A stretch of 39,174 nt of DNA from Saccharospirillaceae bacterium (GCA_021208685.1 JAJOJJ010000007.1:1-39174), one strand, 5' to 3'; shown: positions 17,416 through 26,159, counted from the first letter of the stretch. Program-made: numbers and translations. Notes: generated by a model not told the origin, from the letters alone.

Positions 17416-17694
17416 CCGTCAGACGGAGAGACTTGGTTCGGACTCTCAGGTTCGACTCGAAGTGAGCCTGCGAACGGAGAGAACGGAGAAGCTTGCGACG
17501 ACGGTCATCCTCTGGGCCACTTCCTAAGCCGTTCTGGCGCTAGTAGTTACTAACAAAAATCGGTTTGTGTCCAAAATGTGGCCATTTTGTGTCCATACAT
17601 TTTTGACGGCCATTTCACACCGGGAATTTTTGATCGCTACTTCCTACCGGTCACACTCCGGTTTCAGATAGCTCGCGCAAGGACAACAAGCCAA
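17416..17694. other. Non-coding stretch, possible remnant of an insertion-sequence end
   Basis: No gene recognised. At about 17565-17625 short words recur (GTGTCCA twice, GGCCATTT twice, in TTGTGTCCAAAATGTGGCC and nearby), the kind of short repeats found at ends of IS21-type elements. This is a weak resemblance only. Confidence 0.3.
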
Positions 17695-19383
17695 TTAGTC
17701 TGTCCACTCCCAGGGCTCTTCACCACGCTGATAAATCGCCTGCGCTGCCCTCTCGGACAAATGCTGAAACAGATCCAGCTCCCACCTTTCACTGCGGAAA
17801 GATCCAAGCGTGCGTTGCAGTTCGTGCTGGAATACGGTTGTCTCAATCTGATGTGCAAAGCGCCAGCTGGTAACAATGGCATCTTGTCTACGGCGCAAAA
17901 ATTCGGGGGTTGGGACTTTGTCGCTTTTGGATCGGTTCACTGCACTGGCAGCGGGTAATAAATTCCACAGGTCATTGTTGTGCCAGAGGGAGAATGGCAG
18001 CACATGATCAATATCCATAGTGTTCATGCTGATTGCTCTATCACTCCACACGCAAGTTAATTCCGGTGCTTCGGCATATAAAAGGCGTGCCAATCCCTGC
18101 TCCCGCTTGGGATCCTCCTGCTGAATTAAATACGGCAGAACAACACCGCGATTAATATCCGGATCAATTCGCTGAGCAAAGCGTTCGCATAATTCAGCCC
18201 AGCGCAATAACAGAGAGTCACGTATCCAGTAACTGGACAGACAAAACTCCCGCCATAAACTAACCTCCAGCAATACAAGCTTTCGTGTTTTGTCGTAGCA
18301 GAACATGTCACCCTGGGCAGCATGTTGTATCGGTCCGTCAATCAGCGTGCGGTATAAAATTCTCAGGGTTTTATGCAGCTGCTTTGCCAGCGCGACCGGT
18401 AAATTATTTTTCTTCCAGCCCAGCATGAACAGGCTGTAAGCTGCTGTGCGTTCCGAACCGTAATTGGCTTCCGCCATGGTAATCAGTTCCGTCAGTGCTT
18501 TGCGGAAAGCGGGTGGCCTGGTGCTGCTCATATGATCCGTGGTGCTTTGCGGTATATGCAGAGGGGCTGCCATCAGCGGCCAGTAATAGTGCAGCCAGCA
18601 CTCCGCCAGTGCATGTAGCGGCATACCAATATATCCACTACCCAGCCAGATGAATGCACCGGCATCGCGATCGGCCATATCGCAAAAAGCACGCAGCAAA
18701 GCCAGTTTGTAAGTGGCGACTTTTTTGTCGTGTTTAAGCACCGATTCAATCCGGTCAAGAGGCCGGTTATGTTCAGCCGATTTTTCAAACAGCAAAATAT
18801 TCCAGCTGACACCACCGCGACCGAGCGCATCTTGAGTACTGAATTGGCTGATGAGCACCAGGCCTAATTGCTCGGCCAGCAAACGTACACGGTCGGCTTC
18901 CATCGGTATAAATAAACGCCCTTGAGCATCGCGAAAATCGGCATCCAGATCATCACGATCAGCTGGTACGGATAATAATAATCGCCCTCCGACGTTGAGC
19001 AGATTGCGCATATTCACGAAGGCTTCCAGCTGTTGACCGGCTGGAATGTGCATTAATACCGCACTGCAAATAATGCCATCAAAGCGATCATGGGTCGGTA
19101 TATCCGGAAGATGGCCTGACTGTATCCGTGTCGATAATTCCGGGCTTTGCGTGATAGCCATTTCTCTCATCGCAGCGACAGGTTCAACGCCATGTGCGTC
19201 ATAGCCTTGTTTCAATAGCGCCTTAACGTCACGGCCAGAACCACAACCAACGTCCAGTACTCGGCTGCCAGGTAAAAACGCCATGGGAAAATAAGGCATT
19301 AAAGGACTTTGCACTGACTCATAACGGGCAAAAACATCCTGTACGTTGCGCTGGTAGAAAGAGAGTGTGTTTTCGTCGGTCAT
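17695..19383 (-). CDS. Methyltransferase-HNH nuclease fusion protein
   Basis: The intact 562-residue protein starts with a class I SAM methyltransferase domain (residues 1-205): motif I VLDVGCGSGRD at 42-52, acidic HGVEP at 64-68, and CSAVLMHIP at 106-114. These resemble small-molecule or protein methyltransferases; no DNA methyltransferase NPPY/DPPY box is visible. A helical middle (210-440) begins with IESVLKHDKKVATYKLALLR and contains HYYWPL. The C-terminus is an HNH nuclease: MDIDHVLPFSLWHNN (D459, H460), DLWNLLPA (N474) and NRSKSDKVP (483-491). It stands alone on its strand between the IS and the AbiE remnants. Role unknown; position in a recombinase-linked island suggests phage or plasmid defence, which is inference. 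Confidence 0.8.
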   Translation of the reverse strand: MTDENTLSFYQRNVQDVFARYESVQSPLMPYFPMAFLPGSRVLDVGCGSGRDVKALLKQGYDAHGVEPVAAMREMAITQSPELSTRIQSGHLPDIPTHDRFDGIICSAVLMHIPAGQQLEAFVNMRNLLNVGGRLLLSVPADRDDLDADFRDAQGRLFIPMEADRVRLLAEQLGLVLISQFSTQDALGRGGVSWNILLFEKSAEHNRPLDRIESVLKHDKKVATYKLALLRAFCDMADRDAGAFIWLGSGYIGMPLHALAECWLHYYWPLMAAPLHIPQSTTDHMSSTRPPAFRKALTELITMAEANYGSERTAAYSLFMLGWKKNNLPVALAKQLHKTLRILYRTLIDGPIQHAAQGDMFCYDKTRKLVLLEVSLWREFCLSSYWIRDSLLLRWAELCERFAQRIDPDINRGVVLPYLIQQEDPKREQGLARLLYAEAPELTCVWSDRAISMNTMDIDHVLPFSLWHNNDLWNLLPAASAVNRSKSDKVPTPEFLRRRQDAIVTSWRFAHQIETTVFQHELQRTLGSFRSERWELDLFQHLSERAAQAIYQRGEEPWEWTD

Positions 19384-19579
19384 ATCCTTCGGCCATGAAT
19401 TATTATGAATGTATCAGTAAGTCGCGAGTATGATCAGTCTTGATCCTCATGAGCGCAACAGTGTTGATTAGCGACACCGTTTTGGATTTGCGTCACATAC
19501 ATAGCGAGGGCGGAACAAAGTCGTTTTTGTGGTCGGAGAAGCTGGTGCCAGGAGCGTGATTTGGGTGTTCTTATCAAAT

Positions 19580-20207
19580 GAAGACAGAGGAAAAGCGGAA
19601 GGGCTTTTCAGCCGGCTGGTTTGAAAGTTGTTTTTGCGTTGCTGGCCGACCATGAGCTGGCAAGAGCTTCGATGCGGACCATTGCTGAACGGGCTGGAGT
19701 ATCGTTGGGATCGGTCAGTGCCATCATCAAAGATCTGGCTGCCCACGAGTATCTGGCGGGCAGTGGGAATCAGCAGGAACTGATCAAGACCAGCCAACTG
19801 GCTAACCGTTGACAGAACTCTATCCCTATAGCATTCGGGATAAGGCTCATATCGGCCGCTTCACGGCTCAGGACCTCGATTGGTGGCAGGCATTGCCGTC
19901 GGATGTGGATTATCAGATCAGCGGTGAGATTGCTGCACTCAAACTCACCGGATACCTGACCCCCAAAGACGGCATCCTCTGCGCTGAAGACGCTCAGTTG
20001 CCTGCCCTTATGAAAGCCGGTCGGTTACGGCAATTGAAAACCGATGAAAAACCAGAATTCATCATTGATATCTACCGACCCTTCTGGAAAGTGGATAGCG
20101 CAAAGCATATTGCGCCTGATCTGATAGTCGTCAGCGATTTGTTGTCAACGAGCGACCCCAGAAATGTGGATGCAGCCAGAAGGGTAATGAATGAATACCT
20201 TGATTGA
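19580..20207 (+). pseudogene. AbiEi-type antitoxin (AbiEi_2), frameshifted and N-terminally truncated
   Basis: Two frames together make one AbiEi_2 protein. The first (19580-19812) reads GRAFQPAGLKVVFALLADHE then IAERAGVSLGSVSAIIKDL, the winged helix; it ends LANR followed by TGA. The second (19806-20207) continues TELYPYSIRDKAHIGRF, DWW, ISGEIAALKLTGYLTP and LIVVSDLLSTSDPRN. One missing base at about 19810 (CGTTGACA where CGTTGGACA would give R-W-T) explains the break. An in-frame TGA at 19579 and the lack of the usual N-terminal 100 residues show the front is also damaged. It precedes the AbiEii gene with a 17-base overlap, as in an intact type IV toxin-antitoxin operon. Confidence 0.8.
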
Positions 20208-20553
20208 TGTAACCGGTAAGCTGCCACACGGTCTGGTCGAGATGTATCAGAAGGTTGATATCTGCGCCAAAGATCTCGGCATTGATTATCTGATTGTCGG
20301 AGCCATGGCGAGGGACCTGGTTATGCACCATGGATTCGGCGCACATATTGAGCGTGGAACCCGGGATGTGGACTTTGCGATCCAGGTGGCCTCATGGCAG
20401 GAATTCAATACATTAAAAGAAGCATCAATTCAGTATTCATTGCTCCCAATGATCGCCAGAGCAGAGCCTCGTCGGCAAGCGCCTGTTGTCTCCGGACCAT
20501 ATGCTCATAGCAAACTGCCAATCTATAGGGTCAGTGCTCCCTTCAGATTCTGA
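20191..20553 (+). pseudogene. AbiEii-type nucleotidyltransferase toxin, 3' truncated
   Basis: Residues 1-80 match the start of AbiEii-family nucleotidyltransferases: YLIVGAMARDLVMHHGFGAH, then RGTRDVDFAIQVASWQEFN. The G(A)-x(9)-D.DFAI pattern holds the catalytic Asp-x-Asp of the fold (D-V-D). After about residue 80 (position 20430) the reading turns into unrelated sequence and stops at 121 residues, less than half of the usual length, so the toxin should be inactive. The family transfers nucleotides to targets such as tRNA ends. Its antitoxin directly upstream is also broken. Confidence 0.78.
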
Positions 20554-20593
20554 ATTCCCTCCCCCTGGCGCCGTTTACACACTTTATTGAGCC

Positions 20594-20766
20594 CTTTCAC
20601 GACCTTTCACAGCAGTGAAAGACTTTCACCGCACGTTTTTATCTGTGTGCGGTCTCTGATTTTCAGTAATGAAAATTCACCCGCATGGGTATTCATCTTT
20701 CACGCATCTTTCACGGGCTATGTCCGGCCGATATCTGAAAGTGAAAGATCCGTGAACGGCGTGAAA
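20594..20766. repeat. Iteron-like cluster of CTTTCAC repeats
   Basis: CTTTCAC occurs at 20594-20600, 20604-20610, 20623-20629, 20697-20703 and 20708-20714. Its complement GTGAAAG occurs at 20615-20621 and 20741-20747, and GTGAAA at 20761-20766. Pairs are 10-11 bases apart, one helical turn. There is no gene in the stretch 20554-20841. Such clusters bind replication initiators, recombinase accessory factors or regulators; which one cannot be told here. Confidence 0.7.
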
Positions 20767-20841
20767 TCACCGGTTTTAAAGATCGGTGTATCCTACTCGC
20801 AGCGACTTTTTGAGCATTGCCACCCAACGGGTACAACCTGC

Positions 20842-22140
20842 TTATACCTCACGAATAAAATCAGCGCGTTCCTGCAGTCCGTTAAAGATGGAGTCTGCGA
20901 TTACTGCCGGAAAATCATGTGGTAAAAGCATCTCAACCCTGCTGATAACAGCTGTAGTACTCTCCGCCAACTCTATTAATAACTGCTGCGTTCTGTGCGC
21001 CGAAAAACCAACCGCTTTGGCGGTGCTCATAAAATGGCGCGGTTTGATACGTTGCCAATGGTAATGCCGGCTTTTTCCTTTCACCGACATGGCCATTTTG
21101 GCCTTGGCAGCGGGCAGAGAATTGGCCTGCATCAGAGGATAGGCAGAGAGCACATCGTAAATCGGTGTCATGCGGAAAGCAGATTCTGGCTCAATGAACA
21201 GGCTGAAGTTTTTGGCGTGACCATCAATAGCCGCCAGCATCCAGAACAATATCTGCAATTTAAAGAAGGTCTCGCGGTCGTGAATGGCCTGCTGGGAGCC
21301 GCGTAACAAGTCCATACCTTCTTTGATGCCAGGGCCGCCATGATTCTCGTATTTCAGGGCGGGCGATACGCCAAGCGCCTGACAAAAATCCTCCTGCGGC
21401 AATCTCATCAGCCAACTGCCGTCCTTTGACCAGCGGCGATCAAAGCGCTCAGTAATCAACACGTTCTGATCTTCAAAACTGGCGAGCTGAGCCTTCGCCA
21501 CATCAATGCCATACGCTTTTAATATTTCCAGGCACAGCCACTCATTATGATTGCTCTGCCGCAGATCGATATTACGTGACTCCAGAAAACCAATGGGCAA
21601 TTTCAGGATATGGCTGGTCGGCGTACTGCCAATCGGCAACTGCCATTTCTGGTTATGCCATAGCAGTGCGGTTTTTTCCTGAGCACCGGCTAACGAGATG
21701 CGAAAGTCTGTATCTATTTCCATGCCGAGTGGTGCACGTTGATAACTGCGCAGCATCGCAGCAATCTGCTCTTCGGAAAGTGGAGCTGACGTTAGTTGCT
21801 GCACATCCGGCATAGTTTCGTACTCAGGGTACAGTTGAATGGCACCGATACAGTCGCGACCGACGGCTGCTAACAGGTTAAATGGGTGACTGGATGATGC
21901 TGAGAATCGTGCCTGCATTCTGGCACGGATGGCATCAGAATCCGGCAGCAGGTTGTTGAAGAAATTAAATACCCGCTCACCGGCAAAAATCTCTCGTTTT
22001 AATGGCAGTGACAGGGATATCGCCCGCGCACCTGACCGCTCAGACCAGCTATCCAGATAGCGGAAAGACATGGCCCCGGAGGTATTCATAGAGAGCCTGC
22101 CCACCTCGATTCCATTCATAGCAACCGTTAAATCCGCCAT
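20842..22140 (-). CDS. hipA: HipA serine/threonine kinase toxin, copy 2
   Basis: This is a full-length 432-residue HipA, about 90% identical to the copy at 7484-8782 by manual count and inverted relative to it. All functional residues are kept: SLAGAQEKTALL (Ser149), Lys180, FDR, IDGHAKNFS (Asp306) and IYDVLSAYP (Asp329). Differences cluster at the surface of the N-terminal part (KREIF for KRGLF) and in the last 60 residues. The start shares one base with the hipB stop. Nucleotide similarity ends a few bases past the stop codon, so the duplication unit is the operon itself with its operators. Confidence 0.93.
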   Translation of the reverse strand: MADLTVAMNGIEVGRLSMNTSGAMSFRYLDSWSERSGARAISLSLPLKREIFAGERVFNFFNNLLPDSDAIRARMQARFSASSSHPFNLLAAVGRDCIGAIQLYPEYETMPDVQQLTSAPLSEEQIAAMLRSYQRAPLGMEIDTDFRISLAGAQEKTALLWHNQKWQLPIGSTPTSHILKLPIGFLESRNIDLRQSNHNEWLCLEILKAYGIDVAKAQLASFEDQNVLITERFDRRWSKDGSWLMRLPQEDFCQALGVSPALKYENHGGPGIKEGMDLLRGSQQAIHDRETFFKLQILFWMLAAIDGHAKNFSLFIEPESAFRMTPIYDVLSAYPLMQANSLPAAKAKMAMSVKGKSRHYHWQRIKPRHFMSTAKAVGFSAHRTQQLLIELAESTTAVISRVEMLLPHDFPAVIADSIFNGLQERADFIREV

Positions 22141-22415
22141 TACCACTCCTGATCCCAAGCCTGATCCGAGGCCTGACTATTAGCGGAGCCGCTGGCAGGC
22201 TCTTGCCTTCTGGGTTCCAGAACCAATTCCAGATTAAGTGCCGACAGCAACTTAAACAGGGTCTCGACCCGTGCATGTTCCGGCGAGGTTTCAAAAGCAG
22301 ACACTGTGCTCTGCTTGGTGCCCGCCAACTCGCCTATGGCCTGCTGTGTTTGGTTCTGCTGTTTACGGGCTTGCTGGAGCGCGTCTGCCAATCCACGTGG
22401 CGATGTGATCTTCAT
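22140..22415 (-). CDS. hipB: HipB antitoxin/repressor, copy 2
   Basis: The 91-residue Cro/C1-type HTH protein is nearly identical to copy 1 over residues 1-68, including the recognition helix GTKQSTVSAFETSPEHAR. It carries a four-residue longer, diverged tail (ASGSANSQASDQAWDQEW). It should repress its own operon through three TATCC-N8-GGATA sites just upstream and neutralise HipA. Because DNA-binding residues and operators are alike, cross-repression of copy 1 is likely; the diverged tail, which in E. coli HipB is unstructured and degraded by Lon, could give the two antitoxins different lifetimes. Confidence 0.92.
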   Translation of the reverse strand: MKITSPRGLADALQQARKQQNQTQQAIGELAGTKQSTVSAFETSPEHARVETLFKLLSALNLELVLEPRRQEPASGSANSQASDQAWDQEW

Positions 22416-22421
22416 TAGGAA

Positions 22422-22495
22422 TATCCTCTATCAGGGATAAAAATCAGAATATCCTTCCTAGGGGATAAAAGCAAGTTTATCCCCTTAGGGGGATT
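22422..22495 (-). promoter_or_regulatory. Three HipB operators at 28-bp spacing (hipBA copy 2)
   Basis: TATCC-N8-GGATA sites lie at 22422-22439, 22450-22467 and 22478-22495 (last base T instead of A). Starts are 28 bases apart, as in copy 1, and the proximal site begins seven bases from the hipB ATG. Confidence 0.88.
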
Positions 22496-22622
22496 TCATA
22501 ATCGGGAGCATAAAATTGATGAAAACAGGTAGAGAGTACATCGGCCAAAGTGAGGGTGGAGGTCAAAAAACCTAAAACGTGGTGCCAACTTGTGTGACCA
22601 AAAATTTTGTAAATAGTCTGAA

Positions 22623-22856
22623 GGTGACGGAGGTTACCTCAAAGTTTCATTTTCCGGACCATTTTATGGCTCTTATGTGGTGTTTTAGCTGGATCGGAAA
22701 AATGACAGCTATGCCTTTGTATCAGGCCCGGACACTGACTATTTATGATTGCTCTCACGGACATCGTACGTCCCTGCGGAAATCATGGATAAGTTTGTCC
22801 GGATATCCGAGGAGCGGGGTTTCGATACAAGCTGGCTTGTTAATGTTCAGCATTAA
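22623..22856 (+). pseudogene. blc: Blc-type lipocalin, C-terminal remnant with two stops
   Basis: One frame reads GDGGYLKVSFSGPFYGSYVV, then F-stop, then LDRKNDSYAFVSGPDTDYL, stop, LLSRTSYVPAEIMDKFVRIS and onward to LVNVQH. This is the C-terminal half of bacterial lipocalin Blc (compare the family pattern FGPFYGSY.V..LD.....A.V.GP...YLW.LSRTP). The first stop is TAG where the family has Glu, the second TGA where it has Trp. The first half of the gene, with the lipobox and GxW motif, is missing. The outer-membrane lipocalin was probably a backbone gene cut by the accessory region to its left, and has since decayed. Confidence 0.82.
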
Positions 22857-22906
22857 CAATTCCTGAATCATCATTTAAACGCCCTGTGCGAAACGCCTGC
22901 AGCCAT

Positions 22907-22947
22907 AACAGCCGTCAGCCCGGATCTGCTCCGGGTTGACGGCTGTT
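22907..22947. terminator. Long hairpin downstream of the hydrolase gene
   Basis: AACAGCCGTCAGCCCGGA (22907-22924) pairs with TCCGGGTTGACGGCTGTT (22930-22947), with only G-T wobbles, around a 5-base loop. It lies 22 bases past the hydrolase stop. T-tracts are poor on both strands. Confidence 0.65.
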
Positions 22948-22969
22948 GCTCACGATACGCAGTAATCTC

Positions 22970-23842
22970 TCAATACGCCGCCGCCAGCAGCGCATCACAG
23001 GCCTGATGCGGATTTCCGGTTGAGTCGTATACCCGTACCCACTCACCGTAATTGTGGATGACCGGAATATCTTCCGGGTGGAAGCTGGGCTTAAAGTACA
23101 TCAGCAGCTTCGGCAGCATGGATGACAGAATACCTTTGCGGCCATACATCCAGTTCAGATTTCTGATAAACATCATGCGGCGCTGAAACCAGTTATAACC
23201 ATCGGTTTTCAGCAGTACGTCGGCGTAGTCAAACATGACTTTGGTGGTGTGGCGGGTGGCGATCACCATGGCGGTGCAGCGTTTGATATAACCGACTTTG
23301 GCGACGGTTTTCATTACATTAAAGGCAACGGAGCGGTGTTCCATTTCTTCGATGGCATGCCAGGCCAGCAGAGCGCGCATTTTCGGATGAATATCGGCGG
23401 TTACTTCTTTGCGTGAGAAAAAAGTTTCTGCCAGCAGCGCGGTAAAGTGTTCGTAGGCCGCAGTCAGCGCCAGGTTAAATTCATCGGAATATTTGTTCTG
23501 ATCTCTTTTAATGTATTCCTTAAGCTCGTTCAGAATCGTTTCCATCGGCATGCCCTGTGCCGCCAGCAGATCATTGAATTTGGTATGGGCAATACCATGC
23601 TGCGCTTCCTGCATGGTGAATTCTTTTACATCGCGCTGCAGTTTCGGGTCGGTAATACGGTCGCGGAAGGCGCGCACGCTGGAAATAAAATAACGCTCAC
23701 CATCGGGAAAACTGAGCTGCAGCGCATCCATAATGCGGGTTCTGAACGGGTTATTGCCATTCCAGTATTTCGGGAAGTTGGCGTCCAGACCGAAGTCGAT
23801 GTCTTTACGAGCTTCAATATTTGGCTGAAATTTTGTATTCAT
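22970..23842 (-). CDS. Predicted metal-dependent hydrolase (PF10118-like)
   Basis: The 290-residue protein has the ferritin-like helical pattern of the family often annotated as metal-dependent hydrolase: FTMQEAQHGIAHTKFND and AWHAIEEMEHRSVAFNV carry E..H and E.EH metal-ligand pairs. Substrate unknown. The ATG at 23842 has GGGAGA upstream; a start 27 bases earlier is less likely. It follows the SDR gene after 40 bases in the same direction, and the pair is divergent from a PucR/CdaR-type regulator. Such hydrolase-SDR pairs are common near lipid or polyhydroxyalkanoate-related genes, but nothing here fixes the substrate. Confidence 0.8.
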   Translation of the reverse strand: MNTKFQPNIEARKDIDFGLDANFPKYWNGNNPFRTRIMDALQLSFPDGERYFISSVRAFRDRITDPKLQRDVKEFTMQEAQHGIAHTKFNDLLAAQGMPMETILNELKEYIKRDQNKYSDEFNLALTAAYEHFTALLAETFFSRKEVTADIHPKMRALLAWHAIEEMEHRSVAFNVMKTVAKVGYIKRCTAMVIATRHTTKVMFDYADVLLKTDGYNWFQRRMMFIRNLNWMYGRKGILSSMLPKLLMYFKPSFHPEDIPVIHNYGEWVRVYDSTGNPHQACDALLAAAY

Positions 23843-23882
23843 AATGTCTCCCTGTTTAACCGATGCCATGGGTTATTTTCTG

Positions 23883-24728
23883 TCAGTTTCGTGGTGAGGA
23901 TGTGGAATATTGCTCGCGCACTGCGTAGTGCTCCGGGTCACGCAGGGCGCTCATTTCGCGGTGCAGAATGCGGTTGCGCAGCTTGAGGGGTAATAAGGTT
24001 AAAAACCGCAGCAGCGACGACTGGTAACCAAAAATCATGCGCGGCTTACCATTCTTAATGCCTTTTATCACTTCGCGTACGGCAAACAGCGGATCGGTTT
24101 TCAGGTATTTTTCTTCGAATTCTGCGCCGTTTTTTGAATGTTTGGCGATATTGGTTTTAATACCGCCAGGATGCACCAGATGCACGGAAATCGGCGTGTC
24201 AGCCAGCTCGACCATTAATGATTCGGTAAAACCGCGTACGGCAAATTTAGAGGCGCAATAATCGCTGGTGCCGGGTGTGCCTAATAAACCAAACACGCTG
24301 GAAACATTCACCACGACGCCTTCCTGATTCGCCAGTAACTGTGGCAGAAATGCTCTGGTGATATACACCACGGCAAAGAAGTTTACCTGCATGGTGGTGT
24401 GATACTGGGCATTATCCTGCACCCAGACCGGTGCGCCGCCACCGCCGATACCAGCGTTGTTAATAATGATGTGGGCATTCCCCAGTTCTCGTTTCACGTT
24501 GCTGGCAAAGGATGCAATGCTCTCTTCGGAAGCAATATCCAGCACTTCACTCAGGCTTTTTTTCGTGCTGATGGCTGTCACCATCTTGTGGGTTGCGGCT
24601 AATTGTTCTGCGTTCACATCGGTGATGGCGACGATTGCACCGAGGCGGGCAAATTCGAGTGCGTATTCACGCCCCATACCGGATGCGGCGCCGGTGATAA
24701 CAACGACTTTGTTGGTGAAGTCTTTCAC
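23883..24728 (-). CDS. Short-chain dehydrogenase/reductase
   Basis: The 281-residue classical SDR has the NAD(P) motif TGAASGMGREYA near its start, INNAGIG for the NNAG motif, and catalytic Ser-Tyr-Lys in VSSVFGLLGTPGTSDYCASK. The C-terminal PGGIKTNI is typical. The chosen start is GTG at 24728 with AGAGG upstream; upstream in-frame codons would add about 39 non-family residues. The family member type resembles acyl-group or long-chain aldehyde/ketone reductases. It is first in a two-gene unit with the hydrolase at 22970 and is divergent from the regulator at 24912. Confidence 0.9.
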   Translation of the reverse strand: MKDFTNKVVVITGAASGMGREYALEFARLGAIVAITDVNAEQLAATHKMVTAISTKKSLSEVLDIASEESIASFASNVKRELGNAHIIINNAGIGGGGAPVWVQDNAQYHTTMQVNFFAVVYITRAFLPQLLANQEGVVVNVSSVFGLLGTPGTSDYCASKFAVRGFTESLMVELADTPISVHLVHPGGIKTNIAKHSKNGAEFEEKYLKTDPLFAVREVIKGIKNGKPRMIFGYQSSLLRFLTLLPLKLRNRILHREMSALRDPEHYAVREQYSTSSPRN

Positions 24729-24812
24729 GGGTTGGCCTCTTATTATTGTTTGCTGTGGCACATCTGTGCGTGTCCGGGCCAGAGCGGTGGCGCAGTGTCG
24801 CCAGTCTGATCT

Positions 24813-24827
24813 GCTCATCTTATGAGC
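24813..24827. promoter_or_regulatory. Palindrome in the SDR/regulator divergent promoter region
   Basis: GCTCATCTTATGAGC has perfect 6-base arms around CTT. It lies midway between the divergent SDR and PucR-type genes, where the regulator would be expected to act. Function inferred from position only. Confidence 0.4.
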
Positions 24828-24911
24828 GGAGTGAAGCGGCTTCAATGTACAAAGTAACTCTTAAGTGGGTATATTTGGTGCAAATTGCACAGCACTTGAT
24901 CAGGAGTTGTT

Positions 24912-26159
24912 ATGAAAATGGCGGTCAGTACCCGTCAGCGCTGGCCCAGTGTACCGCAGCGGATTCTTGATCTGATGCGAACCGGCGCTGAACTGGCTCT
25001 GCAGCTGGCGACCAGCCCTGAGGTTCTGGATGAGCTGGAAGGTGGCAACTTTAAAGGGATGGGAGCCGATAATCAGTACGTCGACCCGGTATTATCGGCC
25101 AGGCAGCGGCGTGCCATACGCGCCGGAACGATTCACTGGCTGAATGCGGTGATCGAACGACCGGATCAGCCGGTCAGTGCTTTTCTGGTGGAGGAGGCGG
25201 TACTGGGACTGAGTGAAATATTTCCGACTCAGGCGGCGCAGGTGCTGCTCAGTAATGCGCGCTCTGTGCAGGATATTGCCTGGCAATACTGGATGAAAAT
25301 AGTGTTTCAGCTGACTCAGAACCCGCTGGAGCTGCAGCAATTGCTGGAAATATCATCGGTGTCTATCAGTACTTTTATTGATGACAGCCTGCAGCTGGGC
25401 ATGCAGCGTATGAAGCAGAATGCGGAGGCGCGTAAACGTGGCCAGCTGGAAGAGCAGCGCGAGCGTATTTCGCAGATTATTTCCGGCGATGCGGTGGATT
25501 TGGCTGCTGCCGAGCAGTTGCTGGATTATGCGTTCGCGCCGACGCATCACAGCGCCATTATCTGGAGTGAAGAAATTGATACCGGAATTTCCGATCTGGA
25601 GCATCTGGCCACCGCGTTTCAGAAGGCCTGTCAGCAAACATCTTCATTAAAAATTATTGTCAGCCCATCACTGATCTGGGTCTGGGCGACAGCGGAATTT
25701 CCGGTAAATGAAAAAGTGCTGGAAATGGCGTTAAAGAAAAAAGAAAACATTCGCATCAGTTATGGTGAGGGCGGGGCTGGGGTGGATGGTTTTCGCCGTT
25801 CACATCTGGATGCGCAGGCGGCACAGCGGGTTTTGGGGCGGTTAAAATCCAACGTTCAGCTGGTGAGCTACGACCGTGTGCGGTTAATGGCTTTTTTATC
25901 CAAGGATGCAAAATCCATTCAGCATTATTCCGGTCATGTGCTTGGCGATCTGGCACAGGCTCCGGCGGTGGTACGTCAATCGCTGCATGCATTTCTGGAG
26001 TGCGGCTGTAATGCCACTGAGGCCGCAAAGAAACTGCACACTCACCGCAACACCTTATTACGACGGCTGGCGAAAGCCGAAGAGATGCTGCCACGGCCAC
26101 TGGCCGAAAACCGTATTCAGGTTGCGGTGGCGCTGGAGGCTTTATACTGGATTTTATAA
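24912..26159 (+). CDS. PucR/CdaR-family transcriptional regulator
   Basis: The 415-residue protein ends in the PucR C-terminal HTH (HAFLECGCNATEAAKKLHTHRNTLLRRLAKAE, about 360-392), and starts with a helical region that is usual in regulators of this family beside SDR or hydrolase genes. The central part (QLLDYAF, SYGEGGAGVDGFRRSHLDAQ) is the GGDEF-like ligand region of CdaR proteins. AGGAG precedes the ATG. It is divergent from the SDR-hydrolase pair, so it probably controls them; the inducer is not known. Confidence 0.82.
   Translation: MKMAVSTRQRWPSVPQRILDLMRTGAELALQLATSPEVLDELEGGNFKGMGADNQYVDPVLSARQRRAIRAGTIHWLNAVIERPDQPVSAFLVEEAVLGLSEIFPTQAAQVLLSNARSVQDIAWQYWMKIVFQLTQNPLELQQLLEISSVSISTFIDDSLQLGMQRMKQNAEARKRGQLEEQRERISQIISGDAVDLAAAEQLLDYAFAPTHHSAIIWSEEIDTGISDLEHLATAFQKACQQTSSLKIIVSPSLIWVWATAEFPVNEKVLEMALKKKENIRISYGEGGAGVDGFRRSHLDAQAAQRVLGRLKSNVQLVSYDRVRLMAFLSKDAKSIQHYSGHVLGDLAQAPAVVRQSLHAFLECGCNATEAAKKLHTHRNTLLRRLAKAEEMLPRPLAENRIQVAVALEALYWIL

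Noticed and set aside
17421..17500. GGTTCGACTC near 17450 as the T-arm of a tRNA fragment used as an attachment site.
   Set aside because: No acceptor stem, CCA or other tRNA parts could be paired with it.
20594..20766. The CTTTCAC cluster as a CRISPR array.
   Set aside because: The repeats are 7 bases, in both orientations and unevenly spaced, without spacer units.
22579..22866. A 95-codon plus-strand frame as a new small gene.
   Set aside because: It is a shifted reading of the lipocalin remnant; the correct frame shows family sequence interrupted by two stops.
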